DNA of 40,413 bases from Bacillota bacterium (GCA_023416955.1 JAEZGM010000048.1:1-40413), one strand, 5' to 3'. Positions 32,828 to 40,413 are shown, counted from the stretch's first letter. Notes: generated from the sequence alone by a model not told the origin. Program-made: numbers and translations.

Positions 32828-34321
32828 ATGAACGCTGATTCCGTCTCTTTTTCGGCGGCATCGACTTCGGCGCAATCGATGCAGGATGAACCGCAAAAGG
32901 AAGAGCCCAAACCGGATTATTCCCTGCAGGTTTCAACTGACAGTATGACTGCGTATCTTCGTGTAAAGCCTGCGTATCTGGAACAGGTCGTCTCCTATGA
33001 AGACATACTCGAGTATTTGAAACAACAGGGAATTACATATGGTATTTGTGAAAGTGCCATTCATTCCTTCTGTGACGAGAAAAAGTTTTACTCTGAATTG
33101 ACCTGTGCGCGCGGGAAGCCGCCGGTTGACGGCGACGACGGCGTTCTGACATATTATTTTGACCAAAATAAGGAATTAACCCCGAAGCAGCGAGAGGACG
33201 GGACGATGGATTACCACGACCTTGGAATCGTGCGCAACGTATCTAAGGGCGACGTCCTTTGCAGCATAACGCCTGCAACGACCGGCGCGGACGGAATTGA
33301 CATTTACAGCAGAATAGTCCCCTTTAAACCGGGAAGAATGCCGACACTGCCGGTCGGAACCAATACGGTGGTGTCGGAAGATCAGCTGTCCCTTTTAGCT
33401 GATCTGGACGGCTGCATTGAATCCACAAAAACACAGATCAATGTCAACAGTGTTTTTATTGTGCGCGGTGATGTGGACAGTGCTTCGGGCAACGTTGTTT
33501 CCAACGGGTCGGTAATTGTGCAGGGGGACGTCCGCGCGGGATTTTCCGTCAAAGCCGGCCAGGATATTACTGTGCGTGGAATGGTAGAAGGCGCTATGCT
33601 GGAAGCGAAGGGCTCCATATCCATATCAAACGGTATGAACGGAATGGGCAAGGGTGTTCTGAAAGCTGACGGAAATATCGTCGGTAAATTTTTTGAAAAC
33701 GCGTCATTGGAATGTACGAACGATATTCAGGCAGATATTATGATGAACTGCCGTGTGAACGCGGGAGGCTCTATCCTTTTAAAGGGGCAAAGAGCTTCGC
33801 TGTTGGGCGGCGTCTATCAGGTCGGGCGAAGAATTGTTCTAAAAAACGTGGGAACGGCAGGAAATGTTGTTACACGGGTATCGATACAGTCGAAGGAACT
33901 TTCCGATATTTTTGCATCCAACGGCAAGAGTGATCTGGAAGTGCTGAACCGCGGCCTGGCTGAAGCGCAGCGCGCGCTGGACGAATTTAAAGTGCGGTAT
34001 GACGCGATCGCCGCCCAGATTACGGGAGACGGCCAGGAGAAAACCGGAAAGAGCACCATGCTGCTGAAAGCGGCAATTTTAAAAAAAAGTCAGCTCAGCA
34101 AAGAAGTCGATGAGATTACAAAGCAGATTGAAGAATACAAGGCGAACGCGACAAGCCTGGTTGACTATCACCTGATCGGAACCGGAATTATTTATTCGGG
34201 GACAAAACTGGTCATCGGCCCACACACCATGAACGTGCATACTGATTACAGCAATTCAAAATTTTATGCGGGGCAGGATGGCATTGTTTTTGGTCCGGTG
34301 CTTCCGTCCGATATTGTGTAA
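32828..34321 (+). CDS. FapA/DUF342-type polymer-like protein
   Basis: Protein of 497 residues of the DUF342/FapA group, whose members often lie in flagellar or chemotaxis clusters but whose role is not settled. N-terminal part with LQVSTDSMTAYLRVKPAYLE; then the FapA region (ITPATTGADGIDIYSRIVPFKPG); then a right-handed beta-helix of short repeats (GSVIVQGDVRAGFSVKAGQD, ITVRGMVEGAMLEAKGSISI, KADGNIVGKFFENASLEC); a charged coiled coil (about 375-440); and a small C-terminal domain. AGGGGAGG precedes ATG 32828. Whether it works in motility is inferred only from place. A hairpin (34334-34368) follows before cheC. Confidence 0.85.
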   Translation: MNADSVSFSAASTSAQSMQDEPQKEEPKPDYSLQVSTDSMTAYLRVKPAYLEQVVSYEDILEYLKQQGITYGICESAIHSFCDEKKFYSELTCARGKPPVDGDDGVLTYYFDQNKELTPKQREDGTMDYHDLGIVRNVSKGDVLCSITPATTGADGIDIYSRIVPFKPGRMPTLPVGTNTVVSEDQLSLLADLDGCIESTKTQINVNSVFIVRGDVDSASGNVVSNGSVIVQGDVRAGFSVKAGQDITVRGMVEGAMLEAKGSISISNGMNGMGKGVLKADGNIVGKFFENASLECTNDIQADIMMNCRVNAGGSILLKGQRASLLGGVYQVGRRIVLKNVGTAGNVVTRVSIQSKELSDIFASNGKSDLEVLNRGLAEAQRALDEFKVRYDAIAAQITGDGQEKTGKSTMLLKAAILKKSQLSKEVDEITKQIEEYKANATSLVDYHLIGTGIIYSGTKLVIGPHTMNVHTDYSNSKFYAGQDGIVFGPVLPSDIV

Positions 34322-34333
34322 ATCAGCGAGCAG

Positions 34334-34368
34334 AGTAATTTCTTAAATTTACCGCATAAGGAATTACT
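34334..34368. promoter_or_regulatory. Hairpin between the fapA-like gene and cheC
   Basis: AGTAATTTCTTA (34334-34345) pairs with TAAGGAATTACT (34357-34368) with one T-G pair and an 11-base loop. No T-run follows, so it may be a processing or stability element rather than a strong terminator. cheC has no promoter that I can see after it. Confidence 0.5.
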
Positions 34369-34405
34369 TCGTTGCGAGCCGTTGTGCGGCGGCAGGAGAG
34401 AGATT

Positions 34406-35029
34406 ATGGCGATTCTTAATTTAGAACAGCTTGATGAAATGCATATTGATGTTTTAAAAGAGATTGGGAATATCGGTGCCGGTAATGCCGCGACTTCGCT
34501 TTCGCAGATGCTCAATTCGGAAGTGGATATGACAGTCCCATCTGTTCGTATTTTGGATATTAACGCGGCCGCGAACGCTTTGGGCGGCCCGGAAAATGCG
34601 GTTATTGGCATACTGGCGAAGCTTTACGGCGATATTGAGGGCATAATGATGTTCATCATTGAGCAGGATTTTGCCAAAGCTGTCCTGACTTCCCTGTTGG
34701 GCGTTCAGGATATAAGCTGCGACCATCTGACTGAGATGGAGCTTTCCGCAATCTCCGAACTGGGTAATATTATGATTTCTGCTTATGCCGGATCAATCAG
34801 TACTCTTTCACAACTCAACATGAAAGCTTCGGTTCCTGCCGTTTCCGTTGATATGGTGGGTGCAATTCTGAGTGTACCGGCGATTGAAATGAGTTCTGTA
34901 TCTGACAAGATCATATTTATTCAGGACGACTTTTTAAGCGAAAATAAAAACGTTACTGCCAATATGATGTTGGTGCCTTCCATGGACTCTTTGAGCAGAT
35001 TAATGCAGAAATTAGGGATTGAATTATGA
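34406..35029 (+). CDS. cheC: CheC, CheY-P phosphatase
   Basis: Chemotaxis adaptation protein that dephosphorylates CheY-P and binds CheD. The 207-residue product has both active-site helices: EIGNIGAGNAATSLSQML (Glu19/Asn22) and ELGNIMISAYAG (Glu118/Asn121), the two E-x2-N pairs typical of the two-site CheC class. ATG 34406 is chosen because AGGAGAGAG lies just ahead; GTG 34382 begins the open frame before that site. The stop overlaps the ATG of cheD (ATGA), so the two partner proteins are translationally coupled. Confidence 0.95.
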   Translation: MAILNLEQLDEMHIDVLKEIGNIGAGNAATSLSQMLNSEVDMTVPSVRILDINAAANALGGPENAVIGILAKLYGDIEGIMMFIIEQDFAKAVLTSLLGVQDISCDHLTEMELSAISELGNIMISAYAGSISTLSQLNMKASVPAVSVDMVGAILSVPAIEMSSVSDKIIFIQDDFLSENKNVTANMMLVPSMDSLSRLMQKLGIEL

Positions 35030-35511
35030 GCAATACCGTCACCATTGGAATCTCAGACATGAAGATTGTGAAAGGAGGGGATTCGCTTGTAACGTATGCG
35101 CTTGGTTCGTGTGTTGGTATTTGCCTGTATGACCCGACCTCAAAGGTCGGTGGCCTGGGGCATATTATGCTTCCGAATTTCCCGCAGAACAATCCCAATG
35201 AAAATAAGTATCGCTTTGCTGACACCTGCATTCCGGATATGCTGGATCAAATGGGGAAGATGGGCGCTTTTCGTCAACGCATTGTTGCTAAGATTGCCGG
35301 TGGAGCAAAAATGTTCGAGGTCTCCGGAGACTCCGCCTTTGGCAATATTGGCGCCCGCAATGTTACCGCGGTAAAAAATACTCTGCTTCAGTTCCGAATC
35401 CCCATTCTGGCCGAAGATACCGGACTGAATTACGGCCGTACCGTATATTTTTACACGGAGGACGGCGGTATGACGGTGAAGTCTTTTGCGAACGGAGTAA
35501 AATCATACTGA
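35026..35511 (+). CDS. cheD: CheD, chemoreceptor glutamine deamidase
   Basis: Deamidates glutamines on chemoreceptors and acts with CheC in adaptation. In 161 residues, the probable catalytic Cys29 is in TYALGSCVGICLYD and His46 in GGLGHIMLP; the central segment (KIAGGAKMFEVSGDSAFGNIGARN) and the C-terminal DTGLNYGRTVYFYTEDGGMTVKSF are typical. Length matches the family. It is the last gene of the plus-strand run and is followed by hairpin terminators. No chemoreceptor, CheA, CheW, CheB or CheR gene is in the window. Confidence 0.96.
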   Translation: MSNTVTIGISDMKIVKGGDSLVTYALGSCVGICLYDPTSKVGGLGHIMLPNFPQNNPNENKYRFADTCIPDMLDQMGKMGAFRQRIVAKIAGGAKMFEVSGDSAFGNIGARNVTAVKNTLLQFRIPILAEDTGLNYGRTVYFYTEDGGMTVKSFANGVKSY

Positions 35512-35523
35512 TATAAAAGCGCT

Positions 35524-35580
35524 AAAAGATGAGGTCTTCTTTCAAAATCCACAGAAAGCGGTATGAAAGAAGGTCTTTTA
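35524..35580 (+). terminator. Hairpin after cheD, end of the long operon
   Basis: TTCTTTCA (35537-35544) pairs with TGAAAGAA, and outer AAAAGA pairs with TCTTTT across a bulge; T-rich bases follow at 35575-35583. It lies 13 bases after the cheD stop. The pairing is imperfect, so it may be a moderate terminator backed up by the stronger hairpins downstream. Confidence 0.55.
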
Positions 35581-35660
35581 TTATGTGATAAGGCAGAATA
35601 TGAAATACAAAAAAATTCCGCTGCGCTATAGATAAAATGTTATAAGAATTGAGACAGAAG

Positions 35661-35697
35661 AAAGCTTGTAGGTCTGGCATAACCTACAAGCTTTTTT
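35661..35697 (+). terminator. Strong intrinsic terminator downstream of cheD
   Basis: AAAGCTTGTAGGT (35661-35673) pairs with ACCTACAAGCTTT (35682-35694) around an 8-base loop, followed by a T-run to 35697. It has the full form of a rho-independent terminator reading rightward. It sits 150 bases after cheD, with no gene in between. Confidence 0.75.
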
Positions 35698-35739
35698 ATT
35701 GAACGGGGCTGTTGCTTAATGGATAAATTTATACCAACC

Positions 35740-35789
35740 AAAGAAGGTGTTTCAAAATGAATGCCAATTCATTTTGAAACACCTTCTTT
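35740..35789. terminator. 23-bp perfect hairpin, terminator of the fliD operon
   Basis: Arms 35740-35762 and 35767-35789 are perfect inverse copies (AAAGAAGGTGTTTCAAAA at the outer part) around a GCCA loop. It lies one base after the TAA of the minus-strand gene at 35791, and T bases flank the right arm on the plus side too. It should end both convergent transcripts. The length and perfection are unusual for a terminator and could mark a mobile repeat. Confidence 0.7.
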
Positions 35790-35790
35790 T

Positions 35791-36231
35791 TTATGCGTGA
35801 TCCAGAAACAGGTTTTCTCTGTTTCCCGATTTTCGAAGCTCTTTCAGATGCTGTTTCGCATCGTCATACTGTAGCTTCAAAGCTTCATTCGCGGCACGGT
35901 CAATCAGCGCGGCGCGCTGCAGCAGGGACTCATTTTCCCGAACCAATTCCAGCGCTTTCTGCTCGTCTGCCCCGCAGTTTTGGATTGTCTGATTCAGAAT
36001 AATCTGCTGTGCTGTTTTTTGTTGATCCGCGGGCAGCTGCGCTATGAGGCTGCGGATTAAATCGTCGCATTTTCCGCAGCGCTGCATAAAGCCTTCCCGT
36101 TGTTCCAGCAGGTTTTCCAAATTCACTTCGGGCTCGGAACATCGTACCTCAATTTGTTTTGTAAGATTCAGAATATTGGTAAGCAAAATTACTTTTTGCT
36201 CTAAACAGTTTATGACTTCTTGGCTAAACAT
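35791..36231 (-). CDS. Helical protein after fliS, possible FliT-like chaperone
   Basis: Unrecognised by sequence. The 146-residue product is nearly all helical, rich in Glu, Gln and Leu (ILLTNILNLTKQIEVRC, LENLLEQREGFMQRC, then KALELVRENESLLQRAALID and KLQYDDAKQHLKEL), with no membrane segment. The place (last gene in fliD-fliS-x) is that of FliT, the FliD chaperone, and the LLEQREGFMQ part resembles FliT/FlgN-type helices. The C terminus is short after residue 130. ATG 36231 (second of two) lies six bases after GGAGG. Functional call is inference. Confidence 0.6.
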   Translation of the reverse strand: MFSQEVINCLEQKVILLTNILNLTKQIEVRCSEPEVNLENLLEQREGFMQRCGKCDDLIRSLIAQLPADQQKTAQQIILNQTIQNCGADEQKALELVRENESLLQRAALIDRAANEALKLQYDDAKQHLKELRKSGNRENLFLDHA

Positions 36232-36266
36232 CATTTGCCTCCGACAGAAAGGGTCTCAGCTTGAGT

Positions 36267-36644
36267 TTATTTTTTAATATGGCTGAGTTTCTCCGCCTCA
36301 ACCCATGTTCCGCGCATATCTTCTACCAGCGGAACCAGCTCGTCCAGAATCGTTCCGTCACGCTTTACCTCGGCCTTAATAATCTGCTGATTCGCAAAGT
36401 AATACAAATTATAAAGGTCATTGGAGATTGGATATCCCATATCCAGAATAGAGGACAGGTAGCGAAAAATCTCTTTACATTTTTCCGTACATTTTTCCGA
36501 CGTCGCGTAATTCTTATCTTTCAGCATCATAGAGCCATAATGAAGATTCTTAAGAGCTTCGTCAAAAAGAAGAATCAACTGTTCTCCGTTTGTCATGGTA
36601 TTGATGGCTTGCTCTTTGTATTGCATAATAGGGTTGTTTTGCAT
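36267..36644 (-). CDS. fliS: FliS, flagellin export chaperone
   Basis: Binds the C terminus of flagellin in the cytoplasm and prevents early polymerisation. In 125 residues: N-terminal NPIMQYKEQAINTMTNGEQLILLFDEALKNL, the central helix with TEKCKEIFRYLSSILDMGYPISNDLYNLYYFANQQIIKAEV, and C-terminal LVPLVEDMRGTWVEA, all characteristic. GGGAG lies nine bases before ATG 36644. It sits between fliD and the FliT-like gene. Confidence 0.95.
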   Translation of the reverse strand: MQNNPIMQYKEQAINTMTNGEQLILLFDEALKNLHYGSMMLKDKNYATSEKCTEKCKEIFRYLSSILDMGYPISNDLYNLYYFANQQIIKAEVKRDGTILDELVPLVEDMRGTWVEAEKLSHIKK

Positions 36645-36675
36645 AAGCGCACGCTCCCGCTTAAAGATTTATTGA

Positions 36676-38946
36676 TTAAGAGCCGGATGACCCAGAAGTG
36701 AAGAACGATGACTGCGAATTCATCTGACTGATATATTGTTCCAGTTTGGTGAATTTGCTGTAGTAATATTCCTGCTGTGTTGCCATGCGTTTTTGCAGGG
36801 TTTTAATCTGACTGTTGTAGTCCGTAATGTTTTTGGCGAGAAGGCTGTTATCTACCGAAGCACCGTCACTGCCGGCTTTCTGATAAATTAATCCTGGATT
36901 TGCCGAACTGGTGCTGATATTAGTGTCAATGACATTCTGCAGCTTTGTCGCGATTCCGTCAGAACTGGTGAACAGAGCGGCAACTTTGTCCGGGTCACTG
37001 GTCAGCGCGGCCTTCAGTTTATCCTCATCAATGGTGAGCTGACCGTTTGTTTTAGAATAGTCGGTAGATTTTGTGGTGATGCCGATTTGATACAGCGCAC
37101 TCTGTATGGAAGAAACCTGATCCGTCATGGATGAACGCATGTTTAATACCAGATTGCTCAATATGGAATCATTTTGCAGAATTCCCTTTTTCGCTTTGGT
37201 CTCCCACGCGGTAATCTGGGACTCCGACATGTCCTTTTTTTGTGCGTCTGTTAGCGGAGCATAGGTCTCACCATCAGTTTTGTTGTTCTCAATGACTTTG
37301 CCGTAAGCGAGGGAAAGAATATTATTGTAATCGGTAACAAAGTCGGAGATCTTTTTATACAGGTCATCAGTTGTGCTGGTGGAAGAGAATTTAATGGATT
37401 CACCCGTATCGGTAGGGGTTTTTGAGAGAAGCTCAAAATTCACTCCATCTAAAGTAAAGCTGTTGTCGCTGCGGGTAATTTGGGTAGTCGCACCGCCATT
37501 GAAGCTGACATTCATTATGGCGTCCTGGCCAGATGTAGTTGCGGCGATAGTGCCATTTCCAAACAACGCCTGGGTCAGATTGCCGGAAACATCTTTAATA
37601 TCTACTTTACTGGCAGAACCTCCGCTTTTTGCCAGAATGTTGAATGTATCAGTAACACTGGAATACGTCATTGTTACGTTCGCATCAGCGTCATTGTTAA
37701 TGGTATTGATTACGGTCGAAAGCTTATCGGTACTTTTGAACGTAAAATCCTTGCCGTTTACATTGAGTTTATACTGCGTATACGTTTCATTTGTTTTTGG
37801 GTCTGTTACGGAAGTACCACCGCTTAAAGGTGTATTTAAACCGGAATTAAGGTCGGCCAAAGTCCTGTTTGTATCGATTCTGTTTGTCTCGCCAGCATAA
37901 ACTTTTAAAGCGCCGTTGATACCCAGCACTCCGGTTTTGCTGGAAGCAGAAAGGGTAACTATCGAAGTATCCGACGCGGTTTTAATGGACAATCCATTAC
38001 CGGATGAGGAAAGTCCGACAGTGACCTTTCCGGAGCCATAGGCAGTGTCTAACTTTCCCTGAAGATATGTTTTTAAGTCGGAAACAGTAGAATATGTGCC
38101 TTTTAGGCTTTCATCAAAGGAAATCGTTTTTTTCAGTCCGTCCACATCAAATGTCAGTGTGGAACCCGCCAAATAGCTTCCTAAATCGGTCGAAATGCTG
38201 GAAGCATTTATCGCGCCGGGTACCGAAGCGCCCGTGTAGTCTTTGCTGAACCCAAGGCTTGCCAGTAAATCAGTTCCACCCGAAACAATTTTGATATTTT
38301 TATTGTCTGTGGACGATAAAGTTCCGTCAGCAGCAAAATTCAAACCTGCATTTTTTAAATCGTCATTTTTTGCTATTTGTGCGTTCAGATCATTAATCAA
38401 TGCCGTTGGATCAGTAATCCCGTTACTGACAGTCAAAGTATAATCCTTGTTATCGTAATTAATCGTAATCGACTGGCCGGCGACCTTGCTGATCGTGGTG
38501 GAGATATCACCGGTTGTAATTGCCTTTCCGGAAACCCCGCCGCTTGTATAGCTTGCCTGTACCGCAAGCTGCTGTATGCCTTTTACCACCATGTTTTTTG
38601 CCGCAGAAGCAGAACCGCTGACATTTAAGTAGGTAGAAGTGTTGCCAATTGTCGACGAGGCAAAAAAGTCGCTGCTCAAAATGCTGCTGCTGCTTGTTGT
38701 GGAAGAAAAGTATTTGGTTTTGAACTCCGTCAGAGCCTTGCTGACTTCGCGGTAAGATGTTTGCCGCCACTGTGCAATCTGTTTGTTCTGCATTTGCTTG
38801 TCAATTTTATTCTGCATCCCAATGGTTAACTGCTGCACGAGCGTATCAGTATCCAAACCAGAAACAAGGCCGCTCAACCGTTTTGAGGAACTTGCGGTGG
38901 TGTAAGCTGTGGAATTGGCGGAACTGCCCGTTTTATTAATTGTCAT
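36676..38946 (-). CDS. fliD: FliD, filament cap protein
   Basis: Pentameric or hexameric cap that inserts flagellin at the filament tip; also contacts surfaces. The 756-residue product has the N-terminal KRLSGLVSGLDTDTLVQQLTIGMQNKIDKQMQNKQIAQWRQTSYREVSKALTEFK and the C-terminal D0/D1 (LAKNITDYNSQIKTLQKRMATQQEYYYSKFTKLEQYISQMNSQSSFF). The centre is Ser/Thr/Gly-rich with several repeated beta-type segments, so the protein is about 50% longer than Bacillus FliD (near 500). AAGGAGGGG precedes ATG 38946. First gene of its operon, from a sigma-D promoter. Confidence 0.96.
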   Translation of the reverse strand: MTINKTGSSANSTAYTTASSSKRLSGLVSGLDTDTLVQQLTIGMQNKIDKQMQNKQIAQWRQTSYREVSKALTEFKTKYFSSTTSSSSILSSDFFASSTIGNTSTYLNVSGSASAAKNMVVKGIQQLAVQASYTSGGVSGKAITTGDISTTISKVAGQSITINYDNKDYTLTVSNGITDPTALINDLNAQIAKNDDLKNAGLNFAADGTLSSTDNKNIKIVSGGTDLLASLGFSKDYTGASVPGAINASSISTDLGSYLAGSTLTFDVDGLKKTISFDESLKGTYSTVSDLKTYLQGKLDTAYGSGKVTVGLSSSGNGLSIKTASDTSIVTLSASSKTGVLGINGALKVYAGETNRIDTNRTLADLNSGLNTPLSGGTSVTDPKTNETYTQYKLNVNGKDFTFKSTDKLSTVINTINNDADANVTMTYSSVTDTFNILAKSGGSASKVDIKDVSGNLTQALFGNGTIAATTSGQDAIMNVSFNGGATTQITRSDNSFTLDGVNFELLSKTPTDTGESIKFSSTSTTDDLYKKISDFVTDYNNILSLAYGKVIENNKTDGETYAPLTDAQKKDMSESQITAWETKAKKGILQNDSILSNLVLNMRSSMTDQVSSIQSALYQIGITTKSTDYSKTNGQLTIDEDKLKAALTSDPDKVAALFTSSDGIATKLQNVIDTNISTSSANPGLIYQKAGSDGASVDNSLLAKNITDYNSQIKTLQKRMATQQEYYYSKFTKLEQYISQMNSQSSFFTSGSSGS

Positions 38947-39058
38947 TTTGACCCCTCCTTAATGGAAACCCATCGTTATAACATCCTCTTTGCATCGTTG
39001 CCAGAATCATAACAATTTGTTTGCAAAGCGGAATCCTATTTGTTTATATTCAAACAAT

Positions 39059-39085
39059 ATATCGTCCGATAGTAAAAAAAAATTA
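39059..39085 (-). promoter_or_regulatory. Sigma-D promoter of fliD-fliS operon
   Basis: On the minus strand TAATTTTT (39085-39078), 11 bases, then GACGATAT (39066-39059). Compared with TAAAGTTT-N11-GCCGATAA the -10 differs at two places and the -35 at two, with exact spacing. The leader before fliD is about 105 nt. Confidence 0.65.
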
Positions 39086-39118
39086 GTGTGGATCGAAAAC
39101 TATTGTGGGGGAAATAGG

Positions 39119-39145
39119 TAAATTTTCGATTGATTTTGTCGATAA
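39119..39145 (+). promoter_or_regulatory. Sigma-D promoter of the HD-GYP gene
   Basis: TAAATTTT (39119-39126), 11 bases, then GTCGATAA (39138-39145), one base off the -10 consensus. The -35 element is 33 bases from that of the divergent fliD promoter. A TATAAT also lies just downstream (39153-39158), but I see no good -35 for it. Confidence 0.75.
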
Positions 39146-39233
39146 ATTTTATTATAATATTAATAGAAATATTTGGATAGGCCATTGTCTGCCTGCATAT
39201 CCTAAAAAATTGCGGAGAGGAAAAGAGTAACGA

Positions 39234-40343
39234 ATGACGTTTGTTCCGATTGATCAACTTGAGGCAGGAATGATGCTGGACAGGGACGTATACCTGTATG
39301 ACTATAAAACCTGTAAAATAGCGATGCTGCGTTCCGGCCAGATTTTAACTCAGGAATACATTCGGAAGCTGGACGATCTGCAGATTTTGGGGGCGTATAT
39401 CCACACGGATGAAAGCAAGGAAGTATTCAGCACATTTAGTTCCCCGATAAAGAAGGAATTAAAAGTGGAGGCGATTACCAACATACAGCGTGTGTATAAT
39501 ATGTTCGACAAAGGTGCACAGGGCATCAATATTAATTGTATTAACCAAACGATGGAAATCTCAAAAAAATTAGTCGGCGCTTTAAAGACAAACAGTGAAA
39601 TTAAACTGAGTATTGACAGTTTAAAGTTGTATGACGACTATACTTACAATCACTCCTTCGGCGTTTCGGTTTTGGCAATTGCAATTGGGATTGCGCTGAA
39701 TTTAAAAACCAGTGATCTGTATGACCTTGGTTTCTGTGCCCTGCTGCATGATATTGGGAAGATGGCTGTTCCGATTGAAATCATTTCAAAACCGGCCCGG
39801 CTTACGGAAGATGAATTTGAAAAAGTAAAGCTGCATCCGGAAAAAGGGGCCGAGTTTTTTCTGGAGCATCATTTGGCAAACAATCAAATTTGCGCTGGGG
39901 TGCTTACGCACCACGAAAAATACAACGGAACCGGGTACCCGAATGGCCTTTGTGGTAATGATATTCCGATTTTCGGAAGGATTATTTCAGTAGCGGATGT
40001 TTACGATGCGCTGACTTCCGCCCGCCCTTACCATGAGCCTTCTGCTCCGGCAGAGGCAATCGAGTATATTATGGGTGCAAGCGGAACCGCATTTGATGTG
40101 TCTGTTGTGGAAGCATTTCTTCAAAAAGTATCGCCTTATCCGATTGGCTCCTGTGTTAAATTGAGCAATGGTGAGATTGCTATTATTGTTGAGCAGAATG
40201 ACTTTCAGCCGCTCAGGCCTGTTGTTCGCCTTTTTCGCAGCCCGGAGATCACAATGGATTTATATCGCGAACGTGAGTTCCAGAATATTGTAATTGATGA
40301 TGTGTGCAATATTACGACTGAGCAGCTTGCTGCAAATGGATGA
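39234..40343 (+). CDS. HD-GYP domain cyclic-di-GMP phosphodiesterase
   Basis: Predicted hydrolase of the second messenger cyclic-di-GMP, which in bacteria favours motility when low. In 369 residues: an N-terminal DUF3391-like part (VPIDQLEAGMMLDRDVYLYD), a linker helix, and an HD-GYP domain with NHSF (His140), LLHDIGK (His172/Asp173), LHPEKG (His201), HHEKYNGTGYP (226-236) and DVYDALTSARPYH (from Asp255). All metal and substrate residues of the group are present, so it is probably active. No receiver or membrane domain is found. GGAGAGG precedes ATG 39234. A sigma-D promoter at 39119-39145 links it to late flagellar gene expression. Confidence 0.92.
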   Translation: MTFVPIDQLEAGMMLDRDVYLYDYKTCKIAMLRSGQILTQEYIRKLDDLQILGAYIHTDESKEVFSTFSSPIKKELKVEAITNIQRVYNMFDKGAQGININCINQTMEISKKLVGALKTNSEIKLSIDSLKLYDDYTYNHSFGVSVLAIAIGIALNLKTSDLYDLGFCALLHDIGKMAVPIEIISKPARLTEDEFEKVKLHPEKGAEFFLEHHLANNQICAGVLTHHEKYNGTGYPNGLCGNDIPIFGRIISVADVYDALTSARPYHEPSAPAEAIEYIMGASGTAFDVSVVEAFLQKVSPYPIGSCVKLSNGEIAIIVEQNDFQPLRPVVRLFRSPEITMDLYREREFQNIVIDDVCNITTEQLAANG

Positions 40344-40413
40344 ACTGGTAAGCATATTTGTAGCTTCCGTTGGGTTGAATGGAAAGCGCCCGAATTTTTA
40401 TGCAGTAAAATGA
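40344..40413 (+). other. Right window edge, no gene recognised
   Basis: These 70 bases after the HD-GYP stop show no clear terminator and no gene start with a ribosome site; a short open frame reaches the edge. Confidence 0.4.

Noticed and set aside
35791..36231. Calling the last fliD-operon gene fliT with certainty
   Set aside because: Position fits but sequence motifs are too weak; kept as a helical protein of possible FliT-like role.
39153..39158. TATAAT as a sigma-A promoter for the HD-GYP gene
   Set aside because: No -35 hexamer at suitable distance; the sigma-D match just upstream is far better.

Overview
The window comes from a motile, Gram-positive-type Firmicute, most likely a Clostridia member near the Oscillospiraceae/Ruminococcaceae. 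This is inferred from strong AGGAGG ribosome sites, frequent TTG/GTG starts, the clostridial flgB-to-flgG order, the FliW/CsrA pair, FliY with CheC and CheD, and the resident mobile elements. No ribosomal RNA is present, so the genus cannot be fixed. Almost all of the window (about 4.9-40.4 kb) is a flagellar regulon; about 0-4.9 kb is accessory DNA.

Left part (1-4.9 kb): a large serine recombinase (DUF4368 type, as found at the ends of clostridial integrative elements) with its own promoter; a 23-nt tRNA 3'-end fragment that looks like an attachment-site scar; a gene-poor stretch with direct repeats and strong hairpins; a decayed ISL3 transposase; a divergent SDR oxidoreductase / TetR regulator pair around a perfect 10-bp inverted repeat; and a decayed IS5-type transposase fragment next to an IS-like terminal sequence.

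Minus-strand late genes (4.9-10.9 kb): flgM-flgN-flgK-flgL-fliW-csrA, read from a sigma-D-type promoter, followed by the flagellin gene fliC with its own sigma-D promoter. Its roughly 175-nt leader carries a near-consensus CsrA site in a hairpin plus a GGA-rich Shine-Dalgarno, so FliW, CsrA and FliC probably form the known translational feedback circuit.

Plus-strand early genes (11.0-35.5 kb): one long run from a sigma-A-like promoter: flgB, flgC, fliE, fliF, fliG, fliH, fliI, fliJ, fliK, flgD, a TIGR02530-like gene, flgE, flbD, fliM, fliY, cheY, fliO, fliP, fliQ, fliR, flhB, flhA, fliA (sigma-D), flgF, flgG, fapA-like, cheC, cheD. It encodes rod, MS ring, C ring, export apparatus, hook and a partial adaptation set. 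motA, motB, fliL, flhF, flhG and the cheA/W/B/R core are absent.

Right part (35.5-40.4 kb): convergent hairpin terminators, then minus-strand fliD-fliS-(FliT-like) from a sigma-D promoter, back to back with a plus-strand sigma-D promoter driving an HD-GYP cyclic-di-GMP phosphodiesterase.

The most unusual structure is a family of short inverted-repeat elements (ends close to GGCCTTGTTTGT) sitting exactly on the TAG stop codons of flgK, fliK and fliM. A related end next to the IS5 remnant suggests they are MITEs derived from that element. I see no CRISPR array, defence system or other clearly undescribed protein system.
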